Below are positions 35,018-44,975 of a stretch of DNA of 64,000 bases, piece after piece. Position numbers and translations under genes: made by a program. Source of the stretch: Wenzhouxiangella sp. AB-CW3. Its GTDB lineage: Bacteria > Pseudomonadota > Gammaproteobacteria > Xanthomonadales > Wenzhouxiangellaceae. The notes under the pieces are model-generated. The model was not told the origin of the DNA. It saw only the letters and a list, made by a program, of their open reading frames with translations, and searched no databases. The stretch covers positions 387,225 through 451,224 of the forward strand of contig NZ_CP061368.1 in assembly GCF_014725735.1 (NCBI RefSeq), read 5' to 3'. Every line of letters begins with the position of its first letter. The first letter of the stretch is position 1.

Positions 35018-35535
35018 GGCACTTCACTCGCGATGCGCTGTTTTGTCGCACTGCCGCGGGAAATCAGCCACCTCAGAAAACGCACCCAGAGCGACCACGG
35101 TGTAACGCTGGGTTTCAATCCGAGACTGGCTTGTGCCTTGGCTAGCGAGTCTTCGATCAGGGCATCGTGAAGTGGTCTGAAGATCAGGGGCCAGCTCAAT
35201 AGCGCCCCACCTGTCGCCTTCATTTCCAAGCAATGACTGAGCACACTGATGCCGTTCCCGCTAGTCTGGATCTGATAGGAATGCTGGCCGTTGAATCCTC
35301 TGGGTGCGGTGAACCGAAAGGTGATTCGGCTTCCGGCTTTGTACTCCACCACCCAGTACCTGACAGGGCCGTGCCCGCCACTTGCGCCTGTTCCGAGTGG
35401 AGCGTCCAGTTTCAATGGGGGCCAGCATTCTGTCGGCCACAAGAGATCTTCATCGGAGGCCAGTGAGTCCAACAAGCGGGCTACGTCCTCCTCCGGTGCG
35501 TTCAGTTCACGCTGGTGTAGGTTAAGAACCTTCAT
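35014..35535 (-). CDS. SRPBCC-like (START-type) protein
   Basis: 173 residues without signal peptide. The pattern RELNAPEEDVARLLDSL, then GPVRYWVVEYKAGSRITFRFTAP, LSHCLEMKATGGALLSW and a C-terminal helix LHDALIEDSLAKAQASL matches SRPBCC-fold proteins with a hydrophobic pocket. Ligand unknown. It is first in a three-gene minus-strand set with the CPBP protease and the acetyltransferase. Confidence 0.7.
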   Translation of the reverse strand: MKVLNLHQRELNAPEEDVARLLDSLASDEDLLWPTECWPPLKLDAPLGTGASGGHGPVRYWVVEYKAGSRITFRFTAPRGFNGQHSYQIQTSGNGISVLSHCLEMKATGGALLSWPLIFRPLHDALIEDSLAKAQASLGLKPSVTPWSLWVRFLRWLISRGSATKQRIASEVP

Positions 35536-35692
35536 GGCAACCTCGCCAATGCTGGCAAATGCGGTCCACGGTTCAAGGATCCCAGGATCCCGGACAGAAT
35601 GAAAGACGATGTTGGAATATGCAAATCAGGAAGTGCGTTTGTGAGGGAAACATTCGCTGTGCGGTTGGTGCAAAATGGCCTGCCCCGCAAGT

Positions 35693-35698
35693 TACAAT
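35693..35698 (+). promoter_or_regulatory. Candidate -10 element for prfC
   Basis: TACAAT, five of six -10 consensus positions, 27 bases before the prfC ATG. No good -35 is seen at 16-18 bases upstream; TTGGTG is present but 22 bases away. Confidence 0.35.
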
Positions 35699-35724
35699 TA
35701 TGAGTTTGACCGACGGCCCTGATC

Positions 35725-37329
35725 ATGTCTCGACTGGACGATGAAATCGCGCGCAGACGCACTTTTGCCATCATCTCGCACCCGGATGCCGGCAAGACCA
35801 CGCTGACCGAGAAGTTCCTGCTGTTCGGCGGGGCGATTCAGCTGGCCGGGTCGGTGAAGTCGCGCAAGGCGTCTCGCCATGCCACTTCCGACTGGATGGA
35901 GATGGAGAAGGAGCGCGGCATCTCGATTACCTCCTCGGTGATGCAGTTTCCCTACCACGAGCGCATCGTCAACCTGCTCGATACACCCGGTCACGCGGAC
36001 TTCTCGGAGGACACTTACCGGGTGCTGACCGCCGTCGACTCGGCCCTGATGGTGATCGATTGCGCCAAGGGTGTGGAGGAGCGCACCATCAAGCTGATGG
36101 AGGTCTGTCGCATGCGCGACACGCCGATCTTTACCTTCATCAACAAGCTCGACCGCGAGGGCCGCGAGCCGATCGAGCTGCTCGACGAGGTCGAGGAGGT
36201 GCTGGGCATCGAGTGCGCGCCGGTGACCTGGCCGATCGGCATGGGACGGCGTCTGAAAGGTATCTATCACCTGATCCGCGACGAGATTCACCTCTACGAG
36301 TCGGGCAAGAACTACATGCGCCAGGACCCGCGCATCATTTCCGGCATCGACTCACCGGAAGCGAGGGAAGCGTTGGGCGAGACGGCCGACGAGCTCAGAG
36401 ACGAGATCGAACTGGTCCAGGGCGCGAGCCACGATTTCGACCTGGAGCGTTATCTGGCGGGCAAGCAGACGCCGGTGTTCTTCGGTTCGGCGCTGAACAA
36501 TTTCGGCGTCATCCCGCTGCTGGATGAATTCGTCGAACACGCCCCGGCGCCGCAGGCGCGGGCCACCCTGGGCCGTGCGGTGGAGCCGGCCGAGGACAAG
36601 TGCACCGGCTTCGTGTTCAAGGTGCAGGCCAACATGGACCCGGCCCACCGTGATCGCATGGCCTTCATGCGGGTGTGTTCGGGCGTGTTCGAGAAGGGGA
36701 TGAAACTGCATCACGTGCGCCTGGGCAAGGAACAGCGCACCCACGGTGCGCTGACCTTCATGGCCGACGAACGCGCCACGGCCGAGTATGCCTATCCCGG
36801 CGATATCGTCGGTCTGCACAACCACGGCACCATCGGCATCGGCGATACCTTTACCGAGGGCGAGAAGCTGCAATTCGCCGGCATTCCCAGCTTCGCGCCT
36901 GAACTGTTCCGGCGCGTGCAATTGAAAGACCCGCTCAAGCTCAAGGCTCTGACCAAGGGTCTGACCCAGTTGTCAGAGGAAGGCGCGACGCAGTTCTTCA
37001 AGCCCCTGCTCGGCAACGACCTAGTTCTGGGCGCGGTCGGAGTGCTGCAGTTCGAAGTGGTCGCCTACCGGCTGAAAGCCGAGTACAACGTCGAGGCCGT
37101 GTTCGAGCAGGTCAACGTGGCCACCTGCCGCTGGGTGAGTTCGGATGACGAGAAGGCGCTGGAGAAATTCCGCAACAAGAACGAGCAGTTCCTGTCCGAG
37201 GATGGCGGCGGGCAGTTGGTCTACCTGGCACCGACCCGCGTCAACCTGCAGCTGGCCGAGGAGCGCCACCCGGAAATCACTTTCCGCGCCACCCGCGAGG
37301 TCAGCGTGTACGTGACGACTGACGACTGA
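35725..37329 (+). CDS. prfC: Peptide chain release factor 3
   Basis: 534 residues, the expected RF3 length (E. coli 529). GTPase motifs: [17 protein letters not shown] (G1, about 17-33), [30 protein letters not shown] (G3) and NKLDREG (G4). Domain II and the RF3 C-terminal domain follow ([20 protein letters not shown]). RF3 removes RF1/RF2 from the ribosome after peptide release. Its last 29 bases overlap the convergent FHA gene. Confidence 0.97.
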   Translation: MSRLDDEIARRRTFAIISHPDAGKTTLTEKFLLFGGAIQLAGSVKSRKASRHATSDWMEMEKERGISITSSVMQFPYHERIVNLLDTPGHADFSEDTYRVLTAVDSALMVIDCAKGVEERTIKLMEVCRMRDTPIFTFINKLDREGREPIELLDEVEEVLGIECAPVTWPIGMGRRLKGIYHLIRDEIHLYESGKNYMRQDPRIISGIDSPEAREALGETADELRDEIELVQGASHDFDLERYLAGKQTPVFFGSALNNFGVIPLLDEFVEHAPAPQARATLGRAVEPAEDKCTGFVFKVQANMDPAHRDRMAFMRVCSGVFEKGMKLHHVRLGKEQRTHGALTFMADERATAEYAYPGDIVGLHNHGTIGIGDTFTEGEKLQFAGIPSFAPELFRRVQLKDPLKLKALTKGLTQLSEEGATQFFKPLLGNDLVLGAVGVLQFEVVAYRLKAEYNVEAVFEQVNVATCRWVSSDDEKALEKFRNKNEQFLSEDGGGQLVYLAPTRVNLQLAEERHPEITFRATREVSVYVTTDD

Positions 37330-39397
37330 GCCGTCGGCCGAGCAGGCCACGCGCGATCAGCAACCAGGTGACGATCTGACCGACCAGGAAGGCGGCGGCG
37401 CGAATGGCCCGGCGGGGTTCCTGATCCGTGCCGGCGAGAAGCATCGTCTCTAGTTCCAGGCCCCAGTAGACCGGCAATATCTCGCGGATGCGGCCAAACA
37501 GCCACCCGCTCACGGCTTCATCCGGTGCCACCGTGGTGATAACGATCCATTGCAGCACGACCAGGGCGGCAGCCAGCGGCATGACCAGTCGGGCACGGGT
37601 CGGGTCAATGGTCCCCAGCATCAGCCCCAGGGCCGAGCCGGCCACGGCCACGGCCAGCATGGCGCCCAATAGTGCGACCGCGCTGCTTGTGTCCAGTCCC
37701 GACAGCCATGCCATGCCGCCGCCGGCCACCGCGACCTGGCCGACTGCAACCAGCCATACGAACAACAGGCGGGCAATCAGGTCTTCCAGGGGCAGGACGC
37801 CGCCGTGGACCTCCGCGCGCAGGCGTTCCCGGTCGGCGCCGATTTCCGGAGCTGCGGTAAACAGCGTCGTTGCCATGGCCACGGTCAGCATGATGGTTGC
37901 AAGGGGCTGGTAGGGCAGGGCCAGGGCGCTGGCGGCCAGGGTCAGCAGTATGGGCAGCAGCAGATACAACACCAGGGTGCCGGGATCGAGTAGCCGGAGC
38001 CGGCACTGGCGGTCAAACAGGGTGCGGATTCTGTGCAGGCGCAGGGTCTGGCGTGCGCTTCGAGCAGCATCGGGGTCCGTGCCATTCACCGCCGGGGGTG
38101 GATCGACGGCGTCAGCCTGCTTTGCCGGCTCGATGATGTGGTCGAGTCGCGCCGGGTCCAGTCGTTCGATGCCGCTCAGGACAACGGTTGTGCCGGTTCG
38201 CGTCAACTGCCGCAGTCGGTGCATGAGCTGGCCGCGCTGGGTCGCGTCCAGCCCATCCAGTGGCCGGTCCAGGCACAGCAGGGCAGGGCGGATGATCAGT
38301 TCGGCTGCAATGGCCACCAGGCGGCGGTGGGCCGGATCGAGCCGGTCCAGGCGAGTGTCTCGAAACGCCTCCATGCCCAGTTGCGCCAGGCTGGTGGCCA
38401 GCAGATTCTCGCGCCGATCTCGACGCATGTCGGGCGGCAGCCGCAGTCGCGATGTGTAGTCCAGGTGCTGCCATACAGTCAGGCGGGGTTCCAGTGCAGG
38501 TCTTGCCGGAACGTAACCGACCCGCTGGCTGCGTCCCGCCAGTTCACTGGCGGGCGGGAACTCATCGTGCAGTATCTGTCCCCGTTCGGGCCGGCGACGG
38601 CCGGCGATCATGGCGAGCAGTGCCGTGGCCTGTCGTGGTCGTTGCAGAGATATGCCAGCCAGACTGCCGGCCTCCACCGTGGACTCCACGGGGTCTGGCC
38701 CTATACCGGGGTCGCTGAGTCCCTGCAAGTGCAGCCGCAGCCCGGACGGACGGTCGGCCACGGTGACCAGGGCGCCGCCATCATCCAGCGGCAATACCGA
38801 CATGCGGCTACTGCCCAGCTCGACCCACTGTTCGTCGCTCAGCGGGCAGGTATGCTGCCTGGGGCAGGGCCGACCGTCGATGCGGATGCCATTGAGACTT
38901 CCAAGGTCGCGAATGTGCAGCTCGCCGTCGACGCGCTGCAACTCGGCATGGTGATGACTGACAGTCGGATCGGCGGGCAGAGCGACGTCGCAATCCGGCG
39001 CCCGGCCGATGAGCCAGCGTTGGCCGGGTTTGAGTGTCACGCTGCGCAGGCCACCCTGGCTGGCGGCCAGCTCGAAGTCGGGTGGATTGGGTCGTCCCAG
39101 GCCGATCAGATCGCCGCGCTGCAAGTCGTGCCGGCTGTCGATGTACACACCATTGACGTATACGCCGTTGGTGGAGTCCATGTCCACAATGCGCCAGCCT
39201 CGCTCGCTCGGCTCGACGCGGCAATGCTGACGCGATACTCGTCCCGCGCTCAACACCAGGTCGGCCTGGTCGGGATCACGGCCGATGATGATCGCCCGTT
39301 CTGTCAGGCGGTGCTCGGCATCCAGCGGTGCCGGGCTCAGTGCGCGCAGGCTTAATGCCGAGCGCCGGTGTTCGTGACGGGTGCTGCGCTGGTTCAT
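37301..39397 (-). CDS. Two-FHA membrane protein with degenerate ABC ATPase-like domain
   Basis: 698 residues from ATG 39397; an upstream extension lacks family similarity. FHA1 ([33 protein letters not shown]; about 31-97) and FHA2 ([29 protein letters not shown]; about 118-190) keep the phosphothreonine-binding residues. Residues 240-430 align with an ABCG-type ATPase, but the P-loop reads [11 protein letters not shown] (no GxGKS), Walker B reads [12 protein letters not shown] (Glu replaced by Arg), and LSGGQ is lost. Six C-terminal membrane helices complete an ABC2-like region. ATP hydrolysis is unlikely. It is divergent from a Ser/Thr kinase, the likely source of its phospho-ligand. Confidence 0.85.
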   Translation of the reverse strand: MNQRSTRHEHRRSALSLRALSPAPLDAEHRLTERAIIIGRDPDQADLVLSAGRVSRQHCRVEPSERGWRIVDMDSTNGVYVNGVYIDSRHDLQRGDLIGLGRPNPPDFELAASQGGLRSVTLKPGQRWLIGRAPDCDVALPADPTVSHHHAELQRVDGELHIRDLGSLNGIRIDGRPCPRQHTCPLSDEQWVELGSSRMSVLPLDDGGALVTVADRPSGLRLHLQGLSDPGIGPDPVESTVEAGSLAGISLQRPRQATALLAMIAGRRRPERGQILHDEFPPASELAGRSQRVGYVPARPALEPRLTVWQHLDYTSRLRLPPDMRRDRRENLLATSLAQLGMEAFRDTRLDRLDPAHRRLVAIAAELIIRPALLCLDRPLDGLDATQRGQLMHRLRQLTRTGTTVVLSGIERLDPARLDHIIEPAKQADAVDPPPAVNGTDPDAARSARQTLRLHRIRTLFDRQCRLRLLDPGTLVLYLLLPILLTLAASALALPYQPLATIMLTVAMATTLFTAAPEIGADRERLRAEVHGGVLPLEDLIARLLFVWLVAVGQVAVAGGGMAWLSGLDTSSAVALLGAMLAVAVAGSALGLMLGTIDPTRARLVMPLAAALVVLQWIVITTVAPDEAVSGWLFGRIREILPVYWGLELETMLLAGTDQEPRRAIRAAAFLVGQIVTWLLIARGLLGRRLSRQSSRTR

Positions 39398-39653
39398 GGC
39401 GTGCGGGTGACAGTCTGAGTGGTGCCGGAAGGACTGCTCCAGTGGACGGTTCAAAGGGCCGGGTGTTGACGCTGCAGGCACTCTACGGGGGATCGGACGA
39501 AGGGTCAATCGACGAAATCGAGTTGCGGCCATCGACAGCGGCCGCGAGACTCTGGCGCCGGCGAGTGGAGGAGACCCCGGCAGGTGCGCTATATTGGGCA
39601 GATACACAGGCAGTCGGCGTTGTCCTTTCGGGCGCGTTCAGGAGGCAGGAAAC

Positions 39654-41582
39654 ATGGCGCAGACGCTCGGTCGGTACCACATCATCAGTGAGCTGGGTCG
39701 CGGCGGGATGGGCGTGGTCTACAAGGCGCTGGATCCCAAGCTCGAACGATTCATTGCCATCAAGTGCCTGAGCGATGAGCTCAGTCGCGACGAGATTGTC
39801 GTGGCGCGGTTTCTGCGTGAGGCGCGCAGCGTGGCCGCACTCAATCATCCCAATATCGCCCAGATTTTTATTGCCGACGAGCAGGACGGGCGGCCGTATT
39901 TCGTCATGGAATACGTCGATGGCGAGTCGCTGGCCGACTTTATCGCCCGCGAAGGGCAGTGCAGCCCGGAAATGGCGCGGCGGGTGACCGAGCAGTCGGC
40001 CGAGGCGCTGGCGGCGGCCGCTGCCGAGAACATCGTTCACCGCGATATCAAGCCCGGCAACATCATGCTGGACCGGCGCGGGCGTGCGGTGTTGACCGAC
40101 TTCGGTATTGCCTGCGTGGCCAATCCCTCCGATGAAGCCGGCGAGGCCTCGGAGACATTGATGGGAACCCCGGGCTACCTGCCCCCGGAAAGCCTGTCCG
40201 GGCAGCGGCCCGATTGTCGTGGCGACCTGTTCGCGCTGGGACTGGTCTACTACGAGATGCTGACCGGCAGCCGGCTGGTGCGCGATACCGGCCTCAAGGC
40301 TACCTTGGCCACCTACATGCAATCTGACTTTCCCGACCTGTCGGCACTGGATGGCAAGGTCGATGAGCGCGTGATCGATATCCTGTGCCGCATGCTGGCG
40401 GTGCGTCCGGAACAGCGCTACCCGGATTGCCGCAGCCTGCTTGAGGACATGGCGCCGCTAAAGACCGGCCATACCGGGCCGGTGGAGCGTGAACCAACGC
40501 AGGAGCCGGCCGCAACCCGGGTATCGGACCGGCCGGGCCCCAATACACCCGAGCCGGCCATGACCCGTGAGATCGCCCCGGGCGCGCCGACCGATCAGCT
40601 TGGCGAATCGCCGGCCCAGTCGCCGGCCACTGTTGCCGTCGAGGAGGAAGCCAGGGGCGGACGCGGACGACGCTATGCCCTGGTGGGCGTTCTGGCCGCT
40701 TCCCTGGCCATGCTGGCCCTGGGTGTGGCGCGACTGGATGATGCGCACTGGGAGCGCATGGCCGCGCTATGGAACGATGATGAGGATGCCGCGAGCGAGC
40801 AGGCGGCGGTGGCCGATGACCTGCCGGCCATGGCCGAAGCATCCTCCGAGCATGAAACGGCACCTGCCGGCGATGTTGGAGGCGAGGAAGCGGGGGACAT
40901 GCCAGCCGACCGATCTGTCCGCGAGGACACGCCGTCGGATGAGCTTGTCGAACAGATCGACGAGCCGACCGAAAGCCCGGAATCATCGATCGCGGCACAG
41001 TCTCGGCACGCTCATGATCACGATCCCGCGCCTGTTGAAGTCGATCCGCAGGCGGATGAAGAGGTATCGGCGCAAGTGGCGGCGGGAGAGCGGTCTGCTG
41101 CCGAAGCACCGGCCGCCCCGGTCAGTGAACCCACGGAGCAGCCTGAGCGTCCACGCGGAATCGCGGTCATCGGGGTGGGTGACCCGGTGATTGCTGATCC
41201 CATGGCCAACGAAATCGAGCAGTCGCTGCGTGAGGTCAGTCCGCCGCTGGTCGATCGGCAGTTCATGGGGAATTACCGGCGCTTCATTGACGGCGAGGAA
41301 GTCGACTTGTCCGGCCTGGCCGAACCAGCCGCCGAAGCCGGGGTTCGCTACCTGGTGGTGGCGCGCGCACTTCCGGCCGGAAGCCGTGAGCTGAGTTTCT
41401 ACAATCGGGTCGAGACGGCCTGGATCGTGCAACTCGAGGCGAAAACCTTCGATCTGTACCTGGGCCGGGAGATGGCTTCATCGCCGCTGGAGCAGGTCGA
41501 GTACACGGCACTCAATGCCACCGAGCGTGCCCGGCAGTCGGTTGAACCGTGGCTGCCGGGCCTGAAAGCCCAGTTCGAGTAG
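39654..41582 (+). CDS. Membrane-anchored Ser/Thr protein kinase (PknB type)
   Basis: 642 residues from ATG 39654 with GGAGG upstream. The kinase domain (about 8-270) has LGRGGMGVVYKA, catalytic Lys37 in AIK, HRDIKPGN (129-136), DFG (149-151) and GTPGYLPPE, so it should be active. A Pro/acidic linker leads to one transmembrane helix (about 340-361, LVGVLAASLAMLALGVARL). The periplasmic region has a Glu/Ala-rich stretch and a folded C-terminus (RGIAVIGVGDPVIADPMANE...YLVVARAL) that resembles lipoprotein-type nucleotide-free alpha/beta domains. The stop is 8 bases from the convergent CsgG-like gene. Confidence 0.93.
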   Translation: MAQTLGRYHIISELGRGGMGVVYKALDPKLERFIAIKCLSDELSRDEIVVARFLREARSVAALNHPNIAQIFIADEQDGRPYFVMEYVDGESLADFIAREGQCSPEMARRVTEQSAEALAAAAAENIVHRDIKPGNIMLDRRGRAVLTDFGIACVANPSDEAGEASETLMGTPGYLPPESLSGQRPDCRGDLFALGLVYYEMLTGSRLVRDTGLKATLATYMQSDFPDLSALDGKVDERVIDILCRMLAVRPEQRYPDCRSLLEDMAPLKTGHTGPVEREPTQEPAATRVSDRPGPNTPEPAMTREIAPGAPTDQLGESPAQSPATVAVEEEARGGRGRRYALVGVLAASLAMLALGVARLDDAHWERMAALWNDDEDAASEQAAVADDLPAMAEASSEHETAPAGDVGGEEAGDMPADRSVREDTPSDELVEQIDEPTESPESSIAAQSRHAHDHDPAPVEVDPQADEEVSAQVAAGERSAAEAPAAPVSEPTEQPERPRGIAVIGVGDPVIADPMANEIEQSLREVSPPLVDRQFMGNYRRFIDGEEVDLSGLAEPAAEAGVRYLVVARALPAGSRELSFYNRVETAWIVQLEAKTFDLYLGREMASSPLEQVEYTALNATERARQSVEPWLPGLKAQFE

Positions 41583-41590
41583 CTCGGATC

Positions 41591-42592
41591 CTACTCGATG
41601 GCCAGGGTGTGTTCGCCGGCCACCCAGCCGGTGCGGCCCTGGTCATCCTCAATCTGCATCCACTCACCGGCACGGGCGGTGACATTGACGATGGCGCCTG
41701 AGCTCAGGGTGAACTCCACCGAGCCTTCCGAAGACGGACCCGAGCGCACGTTGATCGACCCGGCGGTGATCACGACACGGTCATCGCTGTTGGCGCTGGC
41801 CTGTGAGCCACCGGTCTGGGTGGCCGAGGCAGTTGCCTGTCCGCCGTGACGGTAGTACTGCTGCGGCGTCCGGCTGACCACTTCTTCGACCGCCTTGCCG
41901 ATGACCTGACGCAGGGCCTTCTCGCGGGGCGTGTTTTCCCAGGTTTCCAGGGCGCCACCCAGGCTGTGGCGGCTGGTGTAGGTCGAAAGTGCGCCGCCGA
42001 TGTCGAAATCGCGGGCTTCGCCCTCGACGCTGGTGGCGGCAAGAATGCGGCTGGTGTCGGTATCGATGATGCGCAGGTCGATGGCCATGTGAGCGGAACT
42101 GGTGCCCCCGGCAATACTGCCCAGTGCGCGGCCCAGGCGACCGCCGCCGACCGAACCCCGTGTGCCACCGCTGTCCTCGGAAAACTCGGTGACGGCGGCA
42201 ACGACCAGCAGCTCGGCACCCTCGATTTCACCGATGGCCGCGGCGGTTTCGCCGCGAACACGGCCGCTGGCGCCCAGGTCCTGTTCGGCCATGACATCGT
42301 CGATGGCACCGCGCTCAAGCACGATGAAGCGGTTGGTCTGGAACAGGGCGGTGGTCAGCATGTCCGCCATGCCATCACCGATGGACTGGTTCCACCAGCC
42401 GCCGGTATTGCCGGCCTTGTTCTCGAAACGGGCCACCGCGATGCGGGCCTGGGGGCCGTCGTAGTGAGCGGCACGTGCCTCGGCCATGCTGGCCCCGGAG
42501 CCGCTGTCCCGAACCTGGCCGGTGGTGCCAGCCGTGGGGCAGCCGGTCAGGAATGCCAGCATGCAGACTCCTGCAATGGTTCTCCAGTACAT
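41591..42592 (-). CDS. CsgG-family lipoprotein with C-terminal SH3 domain
   Basis: 333 residues from ATG 42592 (AGGAGG 8 bases upstream). The signal peptide ends in lipobox LTGC (Cys18). The CsgG-like domain (about 50-255) begins ARIAVARFENKAG and includes GMADMLTTALFQTNRFIVLERG and VEGEARDFDIGGALSTY. A bacterial SH3 domain follows (GSINVRSGPSSEGSVEFTL, WMQIEDDQGRTGWVAGE). CsgG forms curli export pores, but no curli genes lie here. The SH3 domain suggests peptidoglycan contact. It is convergent with the kinase gene. Confidence 0.88.
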   Translation of the reverse strand: MYWRTIAGVCMLAFLTGCPTAGTTGQVRDSGSGASMAEARAAHYDGPQARIAVARFENKAGNTGGWWNQSIGDGMADMLTTALFQTNRFIVLERGAIDDVMAEQDLGASGRVRGETAAAIGEIEGAELLVVAAVTEFSEDSGGTRGSVGGGRLGRALGSIAGGTSSAHMAIDLRIIDTDTSRILAATSVEGEARDFDIGGALSTYTSRHSLGGALETWENTPREKALRQVIGKAVEEVVSRTPQQYYRHGGQATASATQTGGSQASANSDDRVVITAGSINVRSGPSSEGSVEFTLSSGAIVNVTARAGEWMQIEDDQGRTGWVAGEHTLAIE

Positions 42593-42777
42593 TGATCTTC
42601 CTCCTGCAAATCGTGCGTGTTGATTCAATTCATTCCGCGACCATCCGTTCGCAATCAGGACGTGTCACGGCGTTTGTTGTGGTTGTTACCTGACTTATAC
42701 GGATTCTGTCCGGATTTTCGGTCAGCCTTCATGTGCGCTTCCCCTGCTCTTGTACCACCAGGACGATGCCGGCGCCA

Positions 42778-43173
42778 CTAGTCTTCCGGTTCGAATCTCA
42801 GGGCCACCGAGTTGATGCAGTAGCGCTTGCCGGTGGGCGGCGGACCGTCATCGAAGATGTGGCCGAGGTGGGCCTGGCAGTTGGCGCACAGCAACTCGAT
42901 GCGGCGCATGCCGTGGGAGGTGTCGAGGCGTTGTTCGATGCCGGCTTCGTCGAGCTCGGAATGGAAGCTGGGCCAGCCGCAGCCGGACTGGAACTTGGAG
43001 CCGGAATCGAACAGCGGGTGGTCGCAGCACACGCAGTGATACACCCCTTGCTCGTAGTGGTCGTTGTACTCGCCGGAAAACGGCGCTTCGGTGCCAGCCT
43101 CCCGGGTGACGCGATACTGCTCGTCGGTCAGCCGCTCGCGCCATTCCTGTTCGGTTTTCGGCCGCCTGGTCAT
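42778..43173 (-). CDS. msrB: Peptide-methionine (R)-S-oxide reductase MsrB
   Basis: 131 residues from ATG 43173. Zinc cysteines are in CVCC and CANC; the active-site Cys is in GKRYCINSVAL, and GWPSF is conserved. It reduces methionine-R-sulfoxide in proteins using thioredoxin. It starts 19 bases after the methyltransferase stop, so the two are probably co-transcribed. An earlier start at 43206 would overlap that stop. Confidence 0.96.
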   Translation of the reverse strand: MTRRPKTEQEWRERLTDEQYRVTREAGTEAPFSGEYNDHYEQGVYHCVCCDHPLFDSGSKFQSGCGWPSFHSELDEAGIEQRLDTSHGMRRIELLCANCQAHLGHIFDDGPPPTGKRYCINSVALRFEPED

Positions 43174-43192
43174 TGTTGGTGGCCTTTGAGGG

Positions 43193-43966
43193 TCATGTGG
43201 ATTCAATCGGTTGGGCGATCACGATCATGCGCTCGGCTTCGAGATCGTAGTCGGCGCCCTGGTAGTCGCCGTGGATGGCGAGAATGTCGAAGCCGTGGCT
43301 GTTCAGCAGGCTGCTGATCTCCCCGGCCGACCAGACACGATGCGAGAAATGCGTGCGATGGATGGTATCGCCATCGATCAGCAGCCACTCGTTGTCCAGT
43401 CGGGTCATGTGGTCGATCAGCGCGGGCCGTTCCACGAGCAGTCGGCCGTCGTCGTATTCGGTCAGGTGCACCGGTTCCATGGTGCGACACAGGGTTTCCA
43501 GCCCGACCAGGTCAAGGACCAGCCTGCCGCCCGGCCTGAGACTGGCGCTCATGTTTTCGAGCACGCGGGCATGATCGGCTTCATTCTCAAAGTAGCCGAA
43601 GCTGGTCCACATCACCAGGACGAGTCCAAAGGCCTGCTCGCGGACGAACTCGCGCATGTCGGCCCGCATGATCTCGACGGGCAGATCGCTGGCCGATTCA
43701 CCCAATTGGTCGAGCAGATAAGCGCTGGTGTCCAGGGCGGTGACCGGATACCCTGAACGTGCCAACGGCAGGCTGTGACGGCCGGGGCCGGCCCCCAGGT
43801 CGAGCGTCGGCACCGGCGGCATGTCGAGCAGACTCAGTAAGCATTCGATTTCCTCCTCGCCACGGGCGAAGGTATCGGCATTGAACATCAGCGGGCCGAA
43901 CGTGCGCCAGAACTCTTCATCGAGATACCAGTTGTTGTCCAAGTCGATCTTCCTTGCGTTTTGCAT
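43193..43966 (-). CDS. SAM-dependent class I methyltransferase
   Basis: 257 residues from ATG 43966. The N-terminal NWYLDEEFWRTFGPLMF is typical of a SAM methyltransferase subgroup. Motif I is PTLDLGAGPGRHSLPLA; others are VTALDTSAYLLDQL, VEIMRADMREF and LRPGGRLVLDL. The substrate is unknown. Its first 30 or so bases overlap the 5' end of the divergent aminopeptidase-like gene. Confidence 0.85.
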   Translation of the reverse strand: MQNARKIDLDNNWYLDEEFWRTFGPLMFNADTFARGEEEIECLLSLLDMPPVPTLDLGAGPGRHSLPLARSGYPVTALDTSAYLLDQLGESASDLPVEIMRADMREFVREQAFGLVLVMWTSFGYFENEADHARVLENMSASLRPGGRLVLDLVGLETLCRTMEPVHLTEYDDGRLLVERPALIDHMTRLDNEWLLIDGDTIHRTHFSHRVWSAGEISSLLNSHGFDILAIHGDYQGADYDLEAERMIVIAQPIEST

Positions 43967-44972
43967 TCTGTGGCTGAGCGGCTGCGCGACCGTCGGCTGG
44001 TACGGGCAGGCGGCACGCGGGCAGATGGAAATGTTGTGCAAGCGCCAGCCCATCGAGCAGGTGCTGGCCGATCCCGAAACCCCGGAGACGCTGCGCGAAC
44101 AGCTTGAAGTCGCCCTGGCGGCCCGCGCCTTCGCCGTGACCGAACTCGGCCTGCCCGACAGTCGCTCCTACACCTATTATGCCGATCTGGAACGCGATGC
44201 GGCCGTCTGGAACGTGGTTGCCACGCCGCGCTTTTCCATGGACCCGAAGACTTGGTGCTATCCACTGGTGGGCTGCCTGGCCTACCGCGGGTACTTCCGG
44301 GACGATTCGGCCCGTCGGCAGGCCGACCGACTGGAAAAGCAGGGTCTGGATGTGGCGGTGATGCCTGCCGTGGCCTATTCCACCCTGGGCTGGTTTGCCG
44401 ATCCGGTGCTCAATACCATGCTGGCCCGCGACGAGGTCTGGCTGGTCGGGCTGATTTTTCACGAGCTGGCGCACGAAAAGCTATTCGTGCGCGGTGATAC
44501 CGCGTTCAACGAAGCCTACGCCGGCCTGATCGAGCGAGAGGGCGTGCGGCGTTGGTTACGCTCGCGTGGCGAGCAGCAGCGGCTGGCCCGCTGGGAAGAA
44601 GAGCTGGCACTGCACACAGCGTTCATCAAGCTGCTGCTCGAAGCGCGGCTGCAACTGGAGGCGCTTTACGAGGAGGGTGGGCCGGAAGAGGCACTGGCGG
44701 ACAACAAAAAGGCCGTGTTCGAGGACTTGCGCGAGCGCATCAGGGCATTTGCATCGGCAAATGATCGCCCGGTGGAGTCGCGCTGGCTGGATGGCGAGAT
44801 CAACAACGCCCACCTGGCCAGTGTGGCCACCTACGAAGCCGGCATCGAGGCTTTCGCCAGGCGACTGGACGAGACCTGCGACGGGGACCTGCACTGCCTG
44901 CACACCGAGGCGGCTGAAATGGCCGAATGGACGGCGGCACGCAGGGCCCGTTTTCTTGCCGGAGAGGATTGA
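43932..44972 (+). CDS. Lipoprotein aminopeptidase-like gluzincin
   Basis: About 346 residues from TTG 43932 (TTG 43935 is equally possible). The longer frame upstream is antisense to the methyltransferase and has no signal-peptide logic. The lipoprotein signal is FLAFCILWLSGC. The HExxH motif sits in GLIFHELAHEKLFVRGDTAFNEAYAGLIEREG, with the third zinc ligand likely the Glu of NEAYA. It matches the predicted aminopeptidase family PF10023. It is probably at the inner leaflet of the outer membrane or periplasm. It is followed directly by lptD. Confidence 0.85.
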   Translation: MLSKSIFLAFCILWLSGCATVGWYGQAARGQMEMLCKRQPIEQVLADPETPETLREQLEVALAARAFAVTELGLPDSRSYTYYADLERDAAVWNVVATPRFSMDPKTWCYPLVGCLAYRGYFRDDSARRQADRLEKQGLDVAVMPAVAYSTLGWFADPVLNTMLARDEVWLVGLIFHELAHEKLFVRGDTAFNEAYAGLIEREGVRRWLRSRGEQQRLARWEEELALHTAFIKLLLEARLQLEALYEEGGPEEALADNKKAVFEDLRERIRAFASANDRPVESRWLDGEINNAHLASVATYEAGIEAFARRLDETCDGDLHCLHTEAAEMAEWTAARRARFLAGED

Positions 44973-44975
44973 TCC

